Assembly: GCA_911728455.2 (NCBI GenBank)
Contig: OU452225.1
Coordinates: forward strand, 24,152,495-24,216,494
Direction of reading: 5' to 3'
Origin: Marthasterias glacialis
Lineage: Eukaryota; Echinodermata; Asteroidea; Forcipulatida; Asteriidae
Length of the DNA: 64,000 nt
Position numbers and translations under genes: made by a program. Shown here one piece after another: positions 11,456 through 23,574 of this stretch (the first letter of the stretch is position 1; every line of letters begins with the position of its first letter). The notes under the pieces are model-generated. The model was not told the DNA's origin. It ran no database searches and saw nothing but the letters and a program-made list of their open reading frames with translations.

Positions 11456-12385
11456 TAGTTGCGATAATCGTAACCCTCCATCCTCCCGACGGTCGGAGAC
11501 CGGAGGGTTACGAGATAAGACTGATATTATCGACGGTATGGGCAGTTTTGACCAGTTTTTGCCAGACTCGTGATCAGATTCGTCCTTTTTTTTCCACTTT
11601 CCAAAATCATGACAGACATTCTAAACACATGGAGTTGATCTTTATTGTATGACAACGTCATCTGGAACCCTTAAAACAACATCATGAAAATATTTGGCAG
11701 AAAAAACGACAAAAACTTACCAAAAGACTGACCGAATATATCCATAATCCATAGCGGGGCCAACTAGTGATTTTGAACGTCGCACTTGCTTGGCAACAAC
11801 CAATCAGCGTGACCCAACCAAACACGCATCTGGACGAGCCATGGCTGTCGTATGCGTATCGGCCATTCCAGCTTGCAAACTCACCGCCTGTGTGTGTACA
11901 TAGCCTGCATCCTGCGCACTCGGTCCGGGGGGGATCGGTGCTTACACACACAGGCGGTGAGTTTGCAAGCTGGAATGGCCGATACGCATACGACAGCCAT
12001 GGCTCGTCCAGATGCGTGTTTGGTTGGGTCACGCTGATTGGTTGTTGCCAAGCAAGTGCGACACTCAAAATCACTAGTTGGCCCCGCTATGGATTATGGA
12101 TATATTCGGTCAGTCTTTTGGTAAGTTTTTGTCGTTTTTTCTGCCAAATATTTTCATGATGTTGTTTTAAGGGTTCCAGATGACGTTGTCATACAATAAA
12201 GATCAACTCCATGTGTTTAGAATGTCTGTCATGATTTTGGAAAGTGGAAAAAAAAGGACGAATCTGATCACGAGTCTGGCAAAAACTGGTCAAAACTGCC
12301 CATACCGTCGATAATATCAGTCTTATCTCGTAACCCTCCGGTCTCCGACCGTCGGGAGGATGGAGGGTTACGATTATCGCAACTA
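11456..12385. mobile_element. 930-bp fold-back/Mutator-like element with 9-bp target duplication
   Basis: Two arms of about 430 bp, nearly perfect reverse complements, surround a ~60-bp centre (~11890-11950). The ends read TAGTTGCGATAATCG and its complement. TGTGTAGCG occurs directly on both sides (11447-11455 and 12386-12394), and other array units carry this 9-mer once at the same place (for example near 13799-13807), giving internal empty sites. Nine-base duplications with long inverted ends fit Mutator-like or fold-back elements. No transposase is encoded. Sub-terminal CGTAACCCTCC and its complement form a small secondary inverted repeat near each end. Confidence 0.85.
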
Positions 12386-15300
12386 TGTGTAGCGCCAATG
12401 TTCACTGATGCCCTGACATGCATATTGATTTGCGCAGTCAATGCAGGATACCAGCTGTGTAGCCTGGTATCCAGCGTTGACTGCGCAAATCAATATGAAT
12501 GTCAGGGCATCAGTGAACATTGGCGCTACACACAGCCTGGTATCCTGCGTTGACTGCGCGGAAAACAATATGAAAGTCAGGGCCTCAGCGAACACGCAAT
12601 CCTCGCAGCGTTTTAGACATAAGGAAACGGTCGTTGAGTATCACATTCAAAATGGCGATTCTAACGGCAAATTTGATATATGCGTGATAGTGGGCTAAAA
12701 ATCATCGATTTGGAGGACCAAAAATGATCGTGAGTACAATTAACTGCATTTTTTTTTCACCGTAGATACTTGGAGAAGCCAGTAGGCGATTTTCAAGCAA
12801 TTCTGTCGAGTCCTTGTTGCAATTTTGACAACTTTGTAACTGATTCAGAAAAAAACCGCTTCGGACTCCGAATCGGAGCACTTTCCATATATACCACGGA
12901 CTGGGGCGCTAGTACGACAGATAATGTCAAAAATCTCAAAAAAGGAGTACAGCGCCCCAGTTACTGGGTCTAGGCCTCAGCGAACACGCAATCCTTCCTT
13001 GCATCGTTTATACACATAAGGAAACGGTCGTTGAGTATCACGTTCAAAATGGCGATTCTAACAGCAAATTTGATATATGCGTGATAGTGGGCTAAAAATC
13101 ATCGATTTGGAGGACCAAAAATGATCGTGAGTACAATTAACTGCATTTTATTTCACCGTAAATACTTGAAGAAGCCAGTAGGCGATTTTCAAGCAATTCT
13201 GTCGAGTCTTTGACGCAATTTTGACAATTTTGTAACTGATTCAGAAAAAACCCACTTCGGAGCACTTTCCAAATATACCACGGACTGGGGCGCTAGTACG
13301 ACAGATAATGTAAAAAATCTCAAAAAAGGAGTACAGCGCCCCAATTACTGGGTCTAGGTTAGACCCAGTAACTGGGGCGCTGTACTCCTTTTTTGAGATT
13401 TTTGACATTATCTGTCGTACTAGCGCCCCAGTCCGTGGTATATATGGAAAGTGCTCCGATTCGGAGTCCGAAGCGGTTTTTTTCTGAATCAGTTACAAAA
13501 TTGTCAAAATTGCAACAAGGACTCGACAGAATTGCTTGAAAATCGCCTACTGGCTTCTCCAAGTATCTACGGTGAAATAAAATGCAGTTAATTGTACTCA
13601 CGATCATTTTTGGTCCTCCAAATCGATGATTTTTAGCCCACTATCACGCATATATCAAATTTGCCGTTAGAATCGCCATTTTGAATGTGATACTCAACGA
13701 CCGTTTCCTTATGTCTAAAACGCTGCGAGGATTGCGTGTTCGCTGAGGCCCTGACTTTCATATTGTTTTCCGCGCAGTCAACGCAGGATACCAGGCTGTG
13801 TGTAGCGCCAATGTTCGCTGATGCCCTGACATTCATATTGATTTGCGCAGTCAACGCAGGATACCAGGCTACACAGCTGGTATCCTGCATTGACTGCGCA
13901 AATCAATATGAATGTCAGGGCGTCAGTGAACATTGGCGCTACACACAGCCTGGTATCCTGCGTTGACTGCGCGGAAAACAATATGAAAGTCAGGGCCTCA
14001 GCGAACACGCAATCCTCGCAGCGTTTTAGACATAAGGAAACGGTCGTTGAGTATCACATTCAAAATGGCGATTCTAACGGCAAATTTGATATATGCGTGA
14101 TAGTGGGCTAAAAATCATCGATTTGGAGGACCAAAAATGATCGTGAGTACAATTAACTGCATTTTATTTCACCGTAGATACTTGGAGAAGCCAGTAGGCG
14201 ATTTTCAAGCAATTCTGTCGAGTCCTTGTTGCAATTTTGACAATTTTGTAACTGATTCACAAAAAAACCGCTTCGGACTCCGAATCGGAGCACTTTCCAT
14301 ATATACCACGGACTGGGGCGCTAGTACGACAGATAATGTCAAAAATCTCAAAAAAGGAGTACAGCGCCCCAGTTACTGGGTCTAGGTCTAGGTTAGACCC
14401 AGTAACTGGGGCGCTGTACTCCTTTTTTGAAATTTTTGACATTATCTGTCGTACTAGCGCCCCAGTCCGTGGTATATATGGAAAGTGCTCCGATTCGGAG
14501 TCCGAAGCGGTTTTTTTCTGAATCAGTTACAAAATTGTCAAAATTGCAACAAGGACTCGACAGAATTGCTTGAAAATCGCCTACTGGCTTCTCCAAGTAT
14601 CTACGGTGAAATAAAATGCAGTTAATTGTACTCACGATCATTTTTGGTCCTCCAAATCGATGATTTTTAGCCCACTATCACGCATATATCAAATTTGCCG
14701 TTAGAATCGCCATTTTGAATGTGATACTCAACGACCGTTTCCTTATGTCTAAAACGCTGCGAGGATTGCGTGTTCGCTGAGGCCCTGACTTTCATATTGT
14801 TTTCCGCGCAGTCAACGCAGGATACCAGGCTGTGTGTAGCGCCAATGTTCACTGATACCAGGCTACACAGCTGGTATCCTGCATTGACTGCGCAAATCAA
14901 TATGAATGTCAGGGCATCAGCGAACATTGGCGCTACACACAGCCTGGTATCCTGCGTTGACTGCGCGGAAAACAATATAAAAGTCAGGGCCTCAGCGAAC
15001 ACGCAATCCTCGCAGCGTTTTAGACATAAGGAAACGGTCGTTGAGTATCACATTCAAAATGGCGATTCTAACGGCAAATTTGATATATGCGTGATAGTGG
15101 CCTAAAAATCATCGATTTGGAGGACCAAAAATGATCGTGAGTACAATTAACTGCATTTTATTTCACCGTAGATACTTGGAGAAGCCAGTAGGCGATTTTC
15201 AAGCAATTCTGTCGAGTCCTTGTTGCAATTTTGACAATTTTGTAACTGATTCAGAAAAAAACCGCTTCGGACTCCGAATCGGAGCACTTTCCATATATAC

Positions 15301-15509
15301 CACGGACTGGGGCGCTAGTACGACAGATAATGTCAAAAATTTCAAAAAAGGAGTACAGCGCCCCAGTTACTGGGTCTAGGTCTAGGTCTAGTTTAGGGTC
15401 TACCCTTCAAGGTCCCTGCCTAGTCCCTATTCCTACTCGCATAGCAATCCCCCAATACATACACAGCCTGAGTCAAAATTTTGTTCTTTTCCTAATTAAT
15501 AATTTCAGC

Positions 15510-15900
15510 ATGGCTTCCTGGCCTACAAACAATTTTGTCATGGACATGGGAGGCTACATTATCACGCCACGTGCATTTCAAATTCACCGCTATGCTGAAC
15601 AGTCATGACGATAGTTAGCCTCAAGTTTCCCTATATTTTGACCGTTTTGAAATCTCATATTCACTACAGGAAGTATTCTAGGGATGCTATAAGTGATATT
15701 CAACTCACCTTTATCACTTTGCAGGAGTTTCGTCAACCAAATTGGCTAAAAAATGTAGAAAACCGGGAGCGAAAACATGGAGTTTTCCGGGGTCGGCCAT
15801 CTTGGATCGTGCTGCGGAATAATTTGCATATCAAAGCTCCCTATATGGTAATGAGGCACGAAATGAATGCCACACTTTTGTTAGGTGATAGATTTCTTGA
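15510..15900 (+). repeat. Dispersed repeat, inverted partner at ~32170-32530
   Basis: Shares a series of blocks with the reverse complement of 32170-32530: CAGGAAGTATTCT, GCTATAAGTGATATTCAACT, CACCTTTATCACTTT, ACCAAATTGGC and a final TTTGCATATCAAAGC..CATATGGTAAT segment. Identity is moderate, with small indels. No protein frame is preserved between the copies. Possibly an old DNA element; both copies contain GCCATCTTGG/AAAATGGC-like boxes. Confidence 0.6.
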
Positions 15901-18900
15901 GCACAATGCAAAATAAAATTAGAACATTTTGTTGACAAAATTAGTGTCTTTTCTGTTGTAAATAAGTATTTTGAATGAGCTTTCCGAGTGTTTTGAAAAC
16001 TTTGGAAAGATGGGTACAATGGAAGAATGAACTTCGAGATTCGTACTCCTTAATGAATTTCCCCATAAAAGAATGGATCATGCAAGTCTGTCCTGATTGC
16101 CGAAGGTTAGAAGAACTTAGTAATTAAACGTAATTTGTATGTTGTAAAAGATAACACAACCTTTAAATTCTCCATACCTCAAAATGTAACTTCGTGAAGG
16201 GTTGACCAGGCCAACAGAAGGGGTTGTGTGGGCGTGTGTGTGGCTGGGGGGGGGGGGGGTGCAACATGTTCGCTAAATTATGGAGAATTGAGACAAAAGG
16301 AAAAGCAAGAAACAATTGTCTCCAGAGGGAAATTCTAAAGAGAGGGATTCTTCATAAGAAATTTAAGTACAGGGGCAAAGGAAAAAACAAAAGAGGACTC
16401 TGCAGGGATGCAAAACTAGGAGTAGGACGGGGGGGGGGGGGGTTCTGAACGCATTTACCACAATAACTGTTTTTGTAACAATTAGACTCAATTTGCAACA
16501 ATTAGAGTGCCCCTACTTTTAACTACCGATGGAGAAGTGTTCTTTTTTGCCTTTTACAATTATTGATATTGTTTTCGTGAGTCAACACTTCTCATTCGTT
16601 GATATTGATCACGTGTGGTGCATTAAAATGTTAATTGTACTGACTCAAAAGTAAATACTAATAATGTGACACAAAGTTACACATTAATATTGAAAAAAAG
16701 TCATCAATATTATTTATTAATGTACACATTGACTCTTCCCAAGAGGTATTCAACTCACAGGCAAGATAAAAACATTAAGCAAATACATTATTCATGAGCA
16801 CCTTATAAATATGTATATGTAATTTGCATAATCTTACAGCTTTGCATAAGTCTGAACACCAGAAAATATTATAACAAATACAAATTTAACTCAGAAACCC
16901 CGGGTCATTTCAAGGAAACATAAACCAGCATTGAAGACCTACTAAATAAATACTGGTACAAAGTAACTTGTTAAGAAGTAAAAATGAGTCTGACTTCAAC
17001 CAATCCCCCCCAGCCTAAAAAACTAAATAAATAAACAAAAATATAAAAACAAGTTTTCAATACCAACTGTCAACCATTTAATAAAAAGAAAAGCTTCAAG
17101 GTAGATGCAACTGGTGCAGATTTCACACAACATTATTTGTTAAAGTGATTGAGGGGAAATAAAGGGGAAACAAGGAGGCCCACCTCCCGAAAAAAAAATA
17201 ATAATAATAATAAAATGAAATTTAAAAAAATGTTCCGGTTATGTGCAGAGTTGGCATTCATCTTATTTCACATAGAACATCAATTCTGTATTTTTCAACT
17301 CGTACTACATGCAAAATGGCCAATGCAATATGCATTATACTATAGGCTATATGTAAGTAATACACCATTATCTATACATATGTACATGTCAATACAAAGC
17401 CTACTGTCTTATAAATGATGCATAAAAGTGAAATTTATAGCATGATTTTAATAATACTAATAACGACCTCTGTTTCTCTTATTGACTTTGGTGTCATTTC
17501 AAAATGCTCCTAAGGACAATTTTAATGTTCAACTAAAGTGTCTTTTGCCGAATGAAAACGTATCTTTCCTTTACATTTCAGTCATGAAAGAAAGTTTCAG
17601 CGAAACACATTAAAAAACCATTTGTTTCCCATGCCAACAGTTTTAAGTAAAACTCTACAATAATAAATATGTTTAGGCCTCATGATCTATTATTTATATA
17701 ATGAACGGCTGACTACAGAAAAAAATCAAGATTGGAAACAAATTTCAGAAGTTTTCTTTTTTACGAAAATTTGTTTTTAAATAAATACATAAATATTTAC
17801 AGCTTTGTTATTTATCGTCTATTAAAAAGATTTGTTTATAAATTTGGGTTTTGCATTTTATCAATACTTGATGGTATTCATTTTGTGTTCAGTTTTGTAG
17901 CTCCATACATCAACTGTCAAAACCTCTTCACCAATATTCATTAAAAAACAATATCCAATCAAATCATCCCTTGCCTCTATGAATATTCGTGAGCAAATTT
18001 CAGCCAACAATAAAACTGAAATTGGTATTTTATAGCTCTCTGTTGTACTTTTTATTTACACCATTTTTCTAGTACAACAAAAAAGCTACAACATATTCCA
18101 GACAAACATAAGACACTAAAACCAGTCAACCTCTCCAGTTTAATTTCTACAATTAAATTAAAAAAAAATTTGATTAAAATAATAATAATACTTATTTTAC
18201 ACTTACACAAAGTAGGTATATAAACCACTAGTATACAATCTCAAACTGTATCTGAAAACTTGATTAATTCCCATTAACACAATAATAGTTATGGTAACAG
18301 AAAATATAGCAAGGTGATTAAAACTTTGTTTCAAAACAACAAACAAGTTGTCTTTAGGCTCAGTTTTTTTTTTTAAGGTAAGAGTTACAACGGCCGTGGT
18401 ACACTTTAAAAAACCAGGAGTGACAACGGCGATGGTAGATTTGAGAATTTCACATCAATCTACCTGAACCAAGTTTTAATTATAAAAAGAAGTACCTTGA
18501 ATATAGTGCTTAACTAACAGGTAGAACACCTGAACAATAGCCAGAAGGACCAAGGTGCAAATCCTGTTCTAATAGTTATTTTTCATTAATTTCATTTGTT
18601 TGTCATTCAACAGTAAAGTTATTTGGAGCATTGTATGCAACTTGCTTCATTGTTTATTTTAATGACATGAATTTATCGCAGATATCAATTCAACCAATAT
18701 CAGGTTAAGTTCTGTACACCATTCCACCATCTAGTCAAACAAGCATGACCTTTACAATGTCCTAACTGATAATTTTCAAAGAGTTTGGCTCAAACAAAAA
18801 TGAGGTATGTAAGAGAGAAGATAAAAATGATTTCCATGCCTTTTAACCTTCAACCTTTGACCTTAAAAATGTTGGACTTCTCCCCTCTCCTACATCCAGG

Positions 18901-19172
18901 ACACCTCTCTCTCCAAATAGAATACAATAAAAAATATATAAACTTTTCATTATAAGTATTTTTGTAATGGTTTTAAAATTGTTGTAGTTAATTTTTTTTA
19001 ATTATAAAGCCTATCTGCTATATGTACAAATCCATATGGTATCGTACTAAAATGACGTCCGTGGAACATTTCTTGTTACGCCGTTATCTTTCAAACAACA
19101 ATAAAGTATGCTGGGTGACTTTACCCTAAGAAATAGTCCAGTTGTTGGTCCGTCAAGTGATTTCTTTTCCTA
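15901..19172. other. AT-rich noncoding stretch
   Basis: No supportable gene. It contains long G runs at about 16243-16258 and 16428-16442 bordering a 180-bp segment, AT-rich simple sequence near 17190-17215, and many poly-A/T tracts. It lies downstream of the inferred collagen 3' end and may include its 3' untranslated region on the minus strand, but I see no decisive signal. Confidence 0.6.
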
Positions 19173-19220
19173 CTATGGTTGGTAAAAGCAGCATTCTGGC
19201 AGTGGTAACCCATTGGAACC
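19173..19220 (-). CDS. Possible terminal collagen exon
   Basis: On the minus strand, TTTTATAG precedes a phase-0 block reading GSNGLPLPECCFYQP and then TAG. The first six residues fit Gly-X-Y and the two cysteines could be a C-terminal cap, as in some short-chain collagens. It shares with the other exons a start at a Gly codon right after the acceptor. It is short and could be coincidence. Confidence 0.3.
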   Translation of the reverse strand, partial: GSNGLPLPECCFYQP

Positions 19221-21147
19221 CTATAAAATAAAAACAAGAAAATTTAAGAAAGTTGAAAATATGTAGATTTTTTCACAAGCAACTATAGTCACCTAAAATG
19301 TGAATATTTTTACATGCTCATTTTGAAAGAGATTTTGAAATAGATATCGAAAACTAAATTCATTTCCAAGAAGGAAACGTTTTTTTCAAGAGGGAAAAAA
19401 AATGTTTTTTAATTTAGCTCTGAGTCCAAGACCAGTGTCTCCCAACCCCTTAATAGAAATAGCTAAGTCAAGGAATGGACCTGGCCCAATAGACTTTATG
19501 CATTGACGTCAGCACACCATCATCTTAGAGATTATATGACGATGAAACAATGGAAAAGCACATCAGGTACGCACAGCGCAAAGAACTGACCAATGAGCAA
19601 CCTTCTTTTAACCTCTAGCCGAGGGCGCCCTGCACAAATGACATCATGTGCATAACGTCTATTTCATGGTTATACAGCGAAAAGTCTGCACTGATGGCGG
19701 CAGAAAAATCCTTAACGTTAGGGTGTTTAACAAACTAGCTAGGAATTTTTGCTTGTGCGCACGCATTTTTCCCTCATACAGCAAGCAAAAAGTTTGCGCT
19801 AACCCTAGCAGAGAATGGTGACTGTAAGAGAAGAATTCTGTGGTAAGCAGAATAATGAAATTGGGCCCCTATCTATGGGTAGAAATGAAAAGATATTGTC
19901 ATCTAATATCGTAATAGAAGAGATTTCAATATGGGCTCATGCATGAGAATAAGAAAGATTGAAGTAAGAGTAGTTTTAGGAAATCCAAAGACAAGAATCG
20001 AGGGAAGTTTTTGAAATCATCATGGATTTATTTTTCAAGAGTAATTGTGATTGTGAACAGAGACAGTGTTTTACGAACATCACAACTCACTAAGAGATTT
20101 TCGCATTCTCTTAACACAAACCTCTCAAGATTTAATATCCACCTAACAAAAAGGAAAGATGTAGAGTTTGTTGATAAGTCATTTGAAGTAAACGTCTTGT
20201 TTTGTTTTGCATTTTTACCTGGTTTGACAAAAAAGGCCAAACTTAAACACTTGAAAGTGTAATAACTTCCACAATGACTAACATATCAGCAAACCTTAGA
20301 CCAAGTGAGATTTCAAAACTACTTTTAAATCTGTTCCCCTTTGGGGCGCAGTGGTCCTAAAAGATGGTTTGTACAATAGATCAGTTGATTTAAAGGTGAT
20401 TAGGCATTCACTAAACATTCCAGTGCAGTTGGCTCTAACCTTTGACCTACTCGTGTCCTGGATACTTGATGCCAAAATGACCCAGGCACAATTTTTAGCT
20501 CTGAACTAGGTGAATTAATTGTGCCCAGTTCATATTTCTTATAGAGTTTTCAGGCTGGGTCATTGTTTCAGAAGTCAATGCACCAATCTGTTTATAAACG
20601 TGCAACATGACAGCCCCCGTAAGCTCACTTGTTATTAATGGACCTTTTATTTTATTTCAATTCAATTCAATGTAACCAAACTGAGGCTGGAAGGTAAAAT
20701 AGTCAGGCACCTGTATTGTTTTCTGAAAATCAGTATTTGAAATTGTGGTTGTACATAGGGAACTTAACAAAGATTGCTGCAACATTACCATTGCACCCAT
20801 GGTTAGAGCCAAGGGTTTAGTAATGGCCTCATTTCACATGCCGGTCTCTCATCACCAGCTTAGTGAATAAGTGACTACAGCTATGGTTATGGCTTATGCA
20901 GTAATCCAACAATAGCCACAGCCAAATAGGATTGGCTGACAATATGGTGTCTGAATGTTATTCCATTCAAGTGAGTTAGAAGTTTCTCATAGAGATTGTC
21001 CTCAACCAGTGTCTAGTTCACACGCAATGTGCACGACTTTAATTTCTGGATTTTGTTTTGTTTAGAACCTCACAACTGTCACTGTTGAACCCCACTTCAT
21101 CTGGTCCTGAGGCAACACTGCAGTGCGGAAACGCCTGGCCCACTCAC

Positions 21148-21234
21148 CATGGGGACTGGAGCATCCAGGCCCGGCGGTCCAAGATCCCCCAAGGATCCCT
21201 TGAATCCTCACTTGCCTCTCCATCCTTGTTCACC
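21148..21234 (-). pseudogene. Collagen Gly-X-Y exon with an in-frame TGA
   Basis: Minus strand: acceptor CTGACAG, then GEQGWRGK-stop-GFKGSLGDLGPPGLDAPVPM, then donor GTGAGT. The repeat register holds on both sides of the stop (TGA, plus-strand 21208-21210), so this is a collagen exon that has acquired a nonsense change, unless an internal GTGAGG splits it. The last residues APVPM leave the Gly register. Length 87 bp is not a multiple of 9, unusual for a triple-helix exon. With its neighbours it belongs to one minus-strand collagen gene. Confidence 0.65.
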
Positions 21235-21262
21235 CTGTCAGAAAGATAAAGGAGGAGAATAA

Positions 21263-21668
21263 TTAAAGGCAGGGTATACCTTTGGTATTTGGAATCATAC
21301 ATTTGTTTCAATCCTATAATTGTAGATATATATACCATAAAACTAACCTCTGAAAATTTTGTTTCAAAAGATATTAGCGTTCTTGAGATACTGGCTAATC
21401 TGGAGTGGTTATTTCCATGCAGAAGTATATGAAAATGCTGAAACTGCATGTTTTTCATTACGTGAAAAAAGTTTTATGCATGAAGCCTTTCTCAGATTCA
21501 AATATTTTAGCAAGAAATTACCTCTTTCTCAAAAACTAAGTTACTTCAAAGCGAGTCATTTCTCATAATGTTTTATACAATCAACAGCTCTCCGTTGCTC
21601 CTTCCCAAGTAAGCTTCTATGGTCATTTCTTTTTGGAGTAATTATCAGAAAGTATCCCCTGCCTTTAA
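21263..21668. mobile_element. 406-bp TTAA-flanked miniature element, copy 1
   Basis: Begins TTAAAGGCAGGGTATAC and ends with the complement GTATCCCCTGCCTTTAA-like sequence; TTAA at both borders matches a piggyBac-type target. Internal sequence matches 26921-27290 in order. A small hairpin (AAGCAATGCTAGAG facing CTCTAGTATTGCTT, ~21667-21701) abuts the right end. No coding capacity. Located in an intron of the collagen gene. Confidence 0.75.
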
Positions 21669-22545
21669 GCAATGCTAGAGATTCTTCTCTAGTATTGCTT
21701 AAATGAGGCAATGATGGAGAGAATTAAAGCAATGCTCAAGAAAATGAAATAAAAGGGCAATTTTATCCCAATCTATCCAACGTAACGATACTGAGGCTGG
21801 AAGGGTAAATGGGATGATGGTGATGATGTCTTCTTTGTGGCTTATTTATTCAACTCACAGCAGTTTTCTTTGCATTTGTCATTATTTTATCAAGCAGTCT
21901 TTTCCATTAAAACCCTCAGCGCATCTCCATTAATCAAAAACTTTGCTGGATCCAGGAGGTTAAAATTTCGTCCACCCTGTATTTAAGGTCAATAACCCAC
22001 CCTGCAAGCCCAAAGCCATTATAAATCACTGTGGGGGTGAATTGGAGTGCCAGTCAAGACTTAGACTTGTGTTATTTAAGATCCACGTGCCAGTGCTGCA
22101 CAAGCTGTTTACACAAATTGCATATTGCCCTGTGCCAAGGATCCTTAGCCATAAGGTCAATCTATTACTACACAGAGACGGGTGGCTGCTGTCTTTCAAC
22201 ACTCCTTACTCTGCAGTGGTTAGGGTCTGGCCAATGGGAGTCTACAGGCTTGTGGGGTATACCAGGGGTGAGGATTACATGGAATCTTGGCCTTATTGGC
22301 CCATTGAAAAAAATTATGACCATATTTGGTAAAAATTGGATTATATTTTACCTATCCGCTGACGCGAGGGTTTTAATGTAGACAACATTTAGCCAAACAA
22401 AAAGGGCTTTACTGATTGGTCTTTTATCTTACTCATTGAAGAATTCTTCACAGATTTGTTTTACATTGGTGGTCATAATGGTGTCTTTGGTGAAGAGCAT
22501 AAAAATAATTCAATAGTTGTACCCAGACATCAGTTTGTTATTTAC
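21669..22545. other. Collagen intron sequence, nothing recognised
   Basis: Between two minus-strand collagen exons. It includes the hairpin at 21667-21701 and an open plus-strand frame near 22031-22381 that shows no domain and overlaps a second frame of similar length; I regard both as chance. Confidence 0.5.
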
Positions 22546-22617
22546 CTTTTCACCCTCCAACCCATCATCACCTCTGTCTCCTTTGAGATCCACCAGTCCT
22601 GTTAAACCTCTCTCACC
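22546..22617 (-). CDS. Collagen exon, 72 bp, 24 codons
   Basis: Minus strand: acceptor ATGTTATAG, phase-0 start at a Gly codon, eight triplet repeats beginning GERGLTGLV and ending GDDGLEGEK, donor GTAAAT. The fourth triplet reads DLK, so one obligatory Gly is Asp (GAT instead of GGT). 72 bp is a multiple of 9, as expected for a triple-helix exon. The product would be a segment of an extracellular collagen chain. Confidence 0.75.
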
Positions 22618-22964
22618 CTATAACATAACACAACATCAATACAAGAACCAAAATCAAGACAACAAAAATAAATGAACGAAAAATAATCAAACAATCAAAA
22701 GAAAATTCATTAATATCACTAAAACAAATTGTACACAAAATTTCACAATGGCACAAAATGATATCAGAAACAAAATTACACTACGCACCACACCTGCAAT
22801 TTCACCTGTAAGTTAAAACCACTTTCATGAAGGAATAAGAGTACTTTCGCTAAAGTCTCAAAAAATTGACCCCCAAAAATGGTCCGCTTGGATTTTACAA
22901 CATCACATGCCTAGAACTTTAAATACTTTTGTCTCTTCCAATGAGAGACTTTTCAGGACACTAG

Positions 22965-23070
22965 GTGGCAGCAGACTTACCAGGTATATGTATATCCATT
23001 GTTCTCAGAAATGTGCCCGTGCTCAGAACTAAGTAAACAAAGATGATTTACCTGGTAAGTCTGCTGCCAC
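22965..23070. mobile_element. 106-bp miniature inverted-repeat element
   Basis: GTGGCAGCAGACTTACCAGG at the left (22965-22986) faces its complement (23049-23070) across ~62 bases. Too short to code; sits in a collagen intron. Note that the ends contain TTACCAGGTA, resembling a splice donor on the opposite strand. Confidence 0.7.
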
Positions 23071-23193
23071 TTATTGTTCCAAAGTTCCCCATAAGCAAGC
23101 ATGAAAGTAAATACACCACTTGCAAAACAATTTGTGAAGAACAATAAACTATGGAAGGCATTCTTATCAAATTTGAAACAAATTTAACTTTTC

Positions 23194-23292
23194 AAAACTA
23201 TGGACCGGCTCCAGCAGAGGCTTCAGAAGCTAAAAAATCTCAAGGTTTATAAATGTCAAAGAGCCAAAGCCTGAACTTGATAAGTTTAGTTT
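23194..23292 (+). repeat. 99-bp direct repeat, copy 1 (copy 2 at 24330-24429)
   Basis: About 95% identical to 24330-24429 (for example GACCGGCTCCAGCAGAGGC versus GACCGGTTCCAGCATAGGC). The two copies bracket ~1.04 kb that contains a 27-bp collagen exon, a Gypsy fragment and DIRS-like DNA. Origin unclear: segmental duplication or element-borne repeat. Confidence 0.8.
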
Positions 23293-23369
23293 CGAAAAAA
23301 CCAACAAGGTACAGAAAGAAGAAAAAATACAGAAAAGAAAAGGCCAGTGAAGATTGACAAATATTTTAC

Positions 23370-23396
23370 CCTTTCGCCTTTTAACCCTGGTGGGCC
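23370..23396 (-). CDS. Collagen micro-exon, 27 bp
   Basis: Minus strand: acceptor TTTGTCTTAG, then GPPGLKGER, then donor GTAAAA. Exactly three Gly-X-Y triplets in phase 0. Alone it would be weak evidence, but its strand, phase and position fit the other exons. Confidence 0.6.
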
Positions 23397-23460
23397 CTAA
23401 GACAAAGAAACAGGATAAAACAAGTTGAAGCAGTACGGTATGCAAAAATTTCAGCGTTGT

Positions 23461-23574
23461 CTTTATGGCAAACTATTTGTACTTAAGACTGACCACCAAC
23501 CCTTGATTTATATGAATAAATCCAATGTAGCGAACGCGCGTATAATGAGATGGGCAATCGCTCTTCAGCTGTAA
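23461..23574 (+). pseudogene. Gypsy-type retrotransposon RNase H fragment
   Basis: A 37-codon fragment ending in TAA with the Ty3/Gypsy RNase H signature: YGKLFVLKTDHQPLIYM and, after a short gap, MRWAIALQ. TDHQPL is the recognised motif around a catalytic Asp, and RWAIALQ the conserved C-terminal block. No flanking RT or integrase is seen. It is cut off exactly where an inverted-repeat end of a DIRS-like element begins. Confidence 0.7.

Larger units (their letters stand above)
8930..15395. repeat. Array of ~500-bp fold-back units in alternating orientation
   Basis: One unit type runs from a GGTATCCTGCGTTGACTGCG end (B end) to a CCAGTTACTGGGTCTAG end (A end) and is repeated head-to-head and tail-to-tail. 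A-type turning points lie near 9167, 10366, 13357 and 14388; B-type near 9903, 10879, 12459, 13873 and 14866. Arms in the 13.3-15.4 kb part are nearly identical, while those at 8.9-10.3 kb are more diverged. Two irregular joints occur: at ~11000 a truncated unit meets an A end, and at ~12973 an A end is followed by a truncated unit in direct orientation. The A end contains CTGGGGCGCT-AGTAC facing GTAC-AGCGCCCCAG. The repeated 82-codon frames are not conserved as proteins. Confidence 0.9.

Noticed and set aside
11682-12159. Two 130-codon frames, one on each strand, nearly identical in sequence
   Set aside because: They are the same frame read in both arms of the 930-bp fold-back element, with no recognised domain.
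12770-15379. Recurring 82-111 codon frames in the fold-back array, on both strands
   Set aside because: They repeat only because the DNA repeats, occur on opposite strands of palindrome arms, often lack ATG and show no domain; they are not genes.
20341-20360. Short minus-strand GPLRPKGEQ reading after a TTTTAG, like a collagen exon
   Set aside because: Too short, the Gly codon does not start at the acceptor as in the other exons, and no donor follows.
22031-22381. 116-codon plus-strand frame within the collagen intron region
   Set aside because: Overlaps another frame of similar length, no domain, and no splice or start context.
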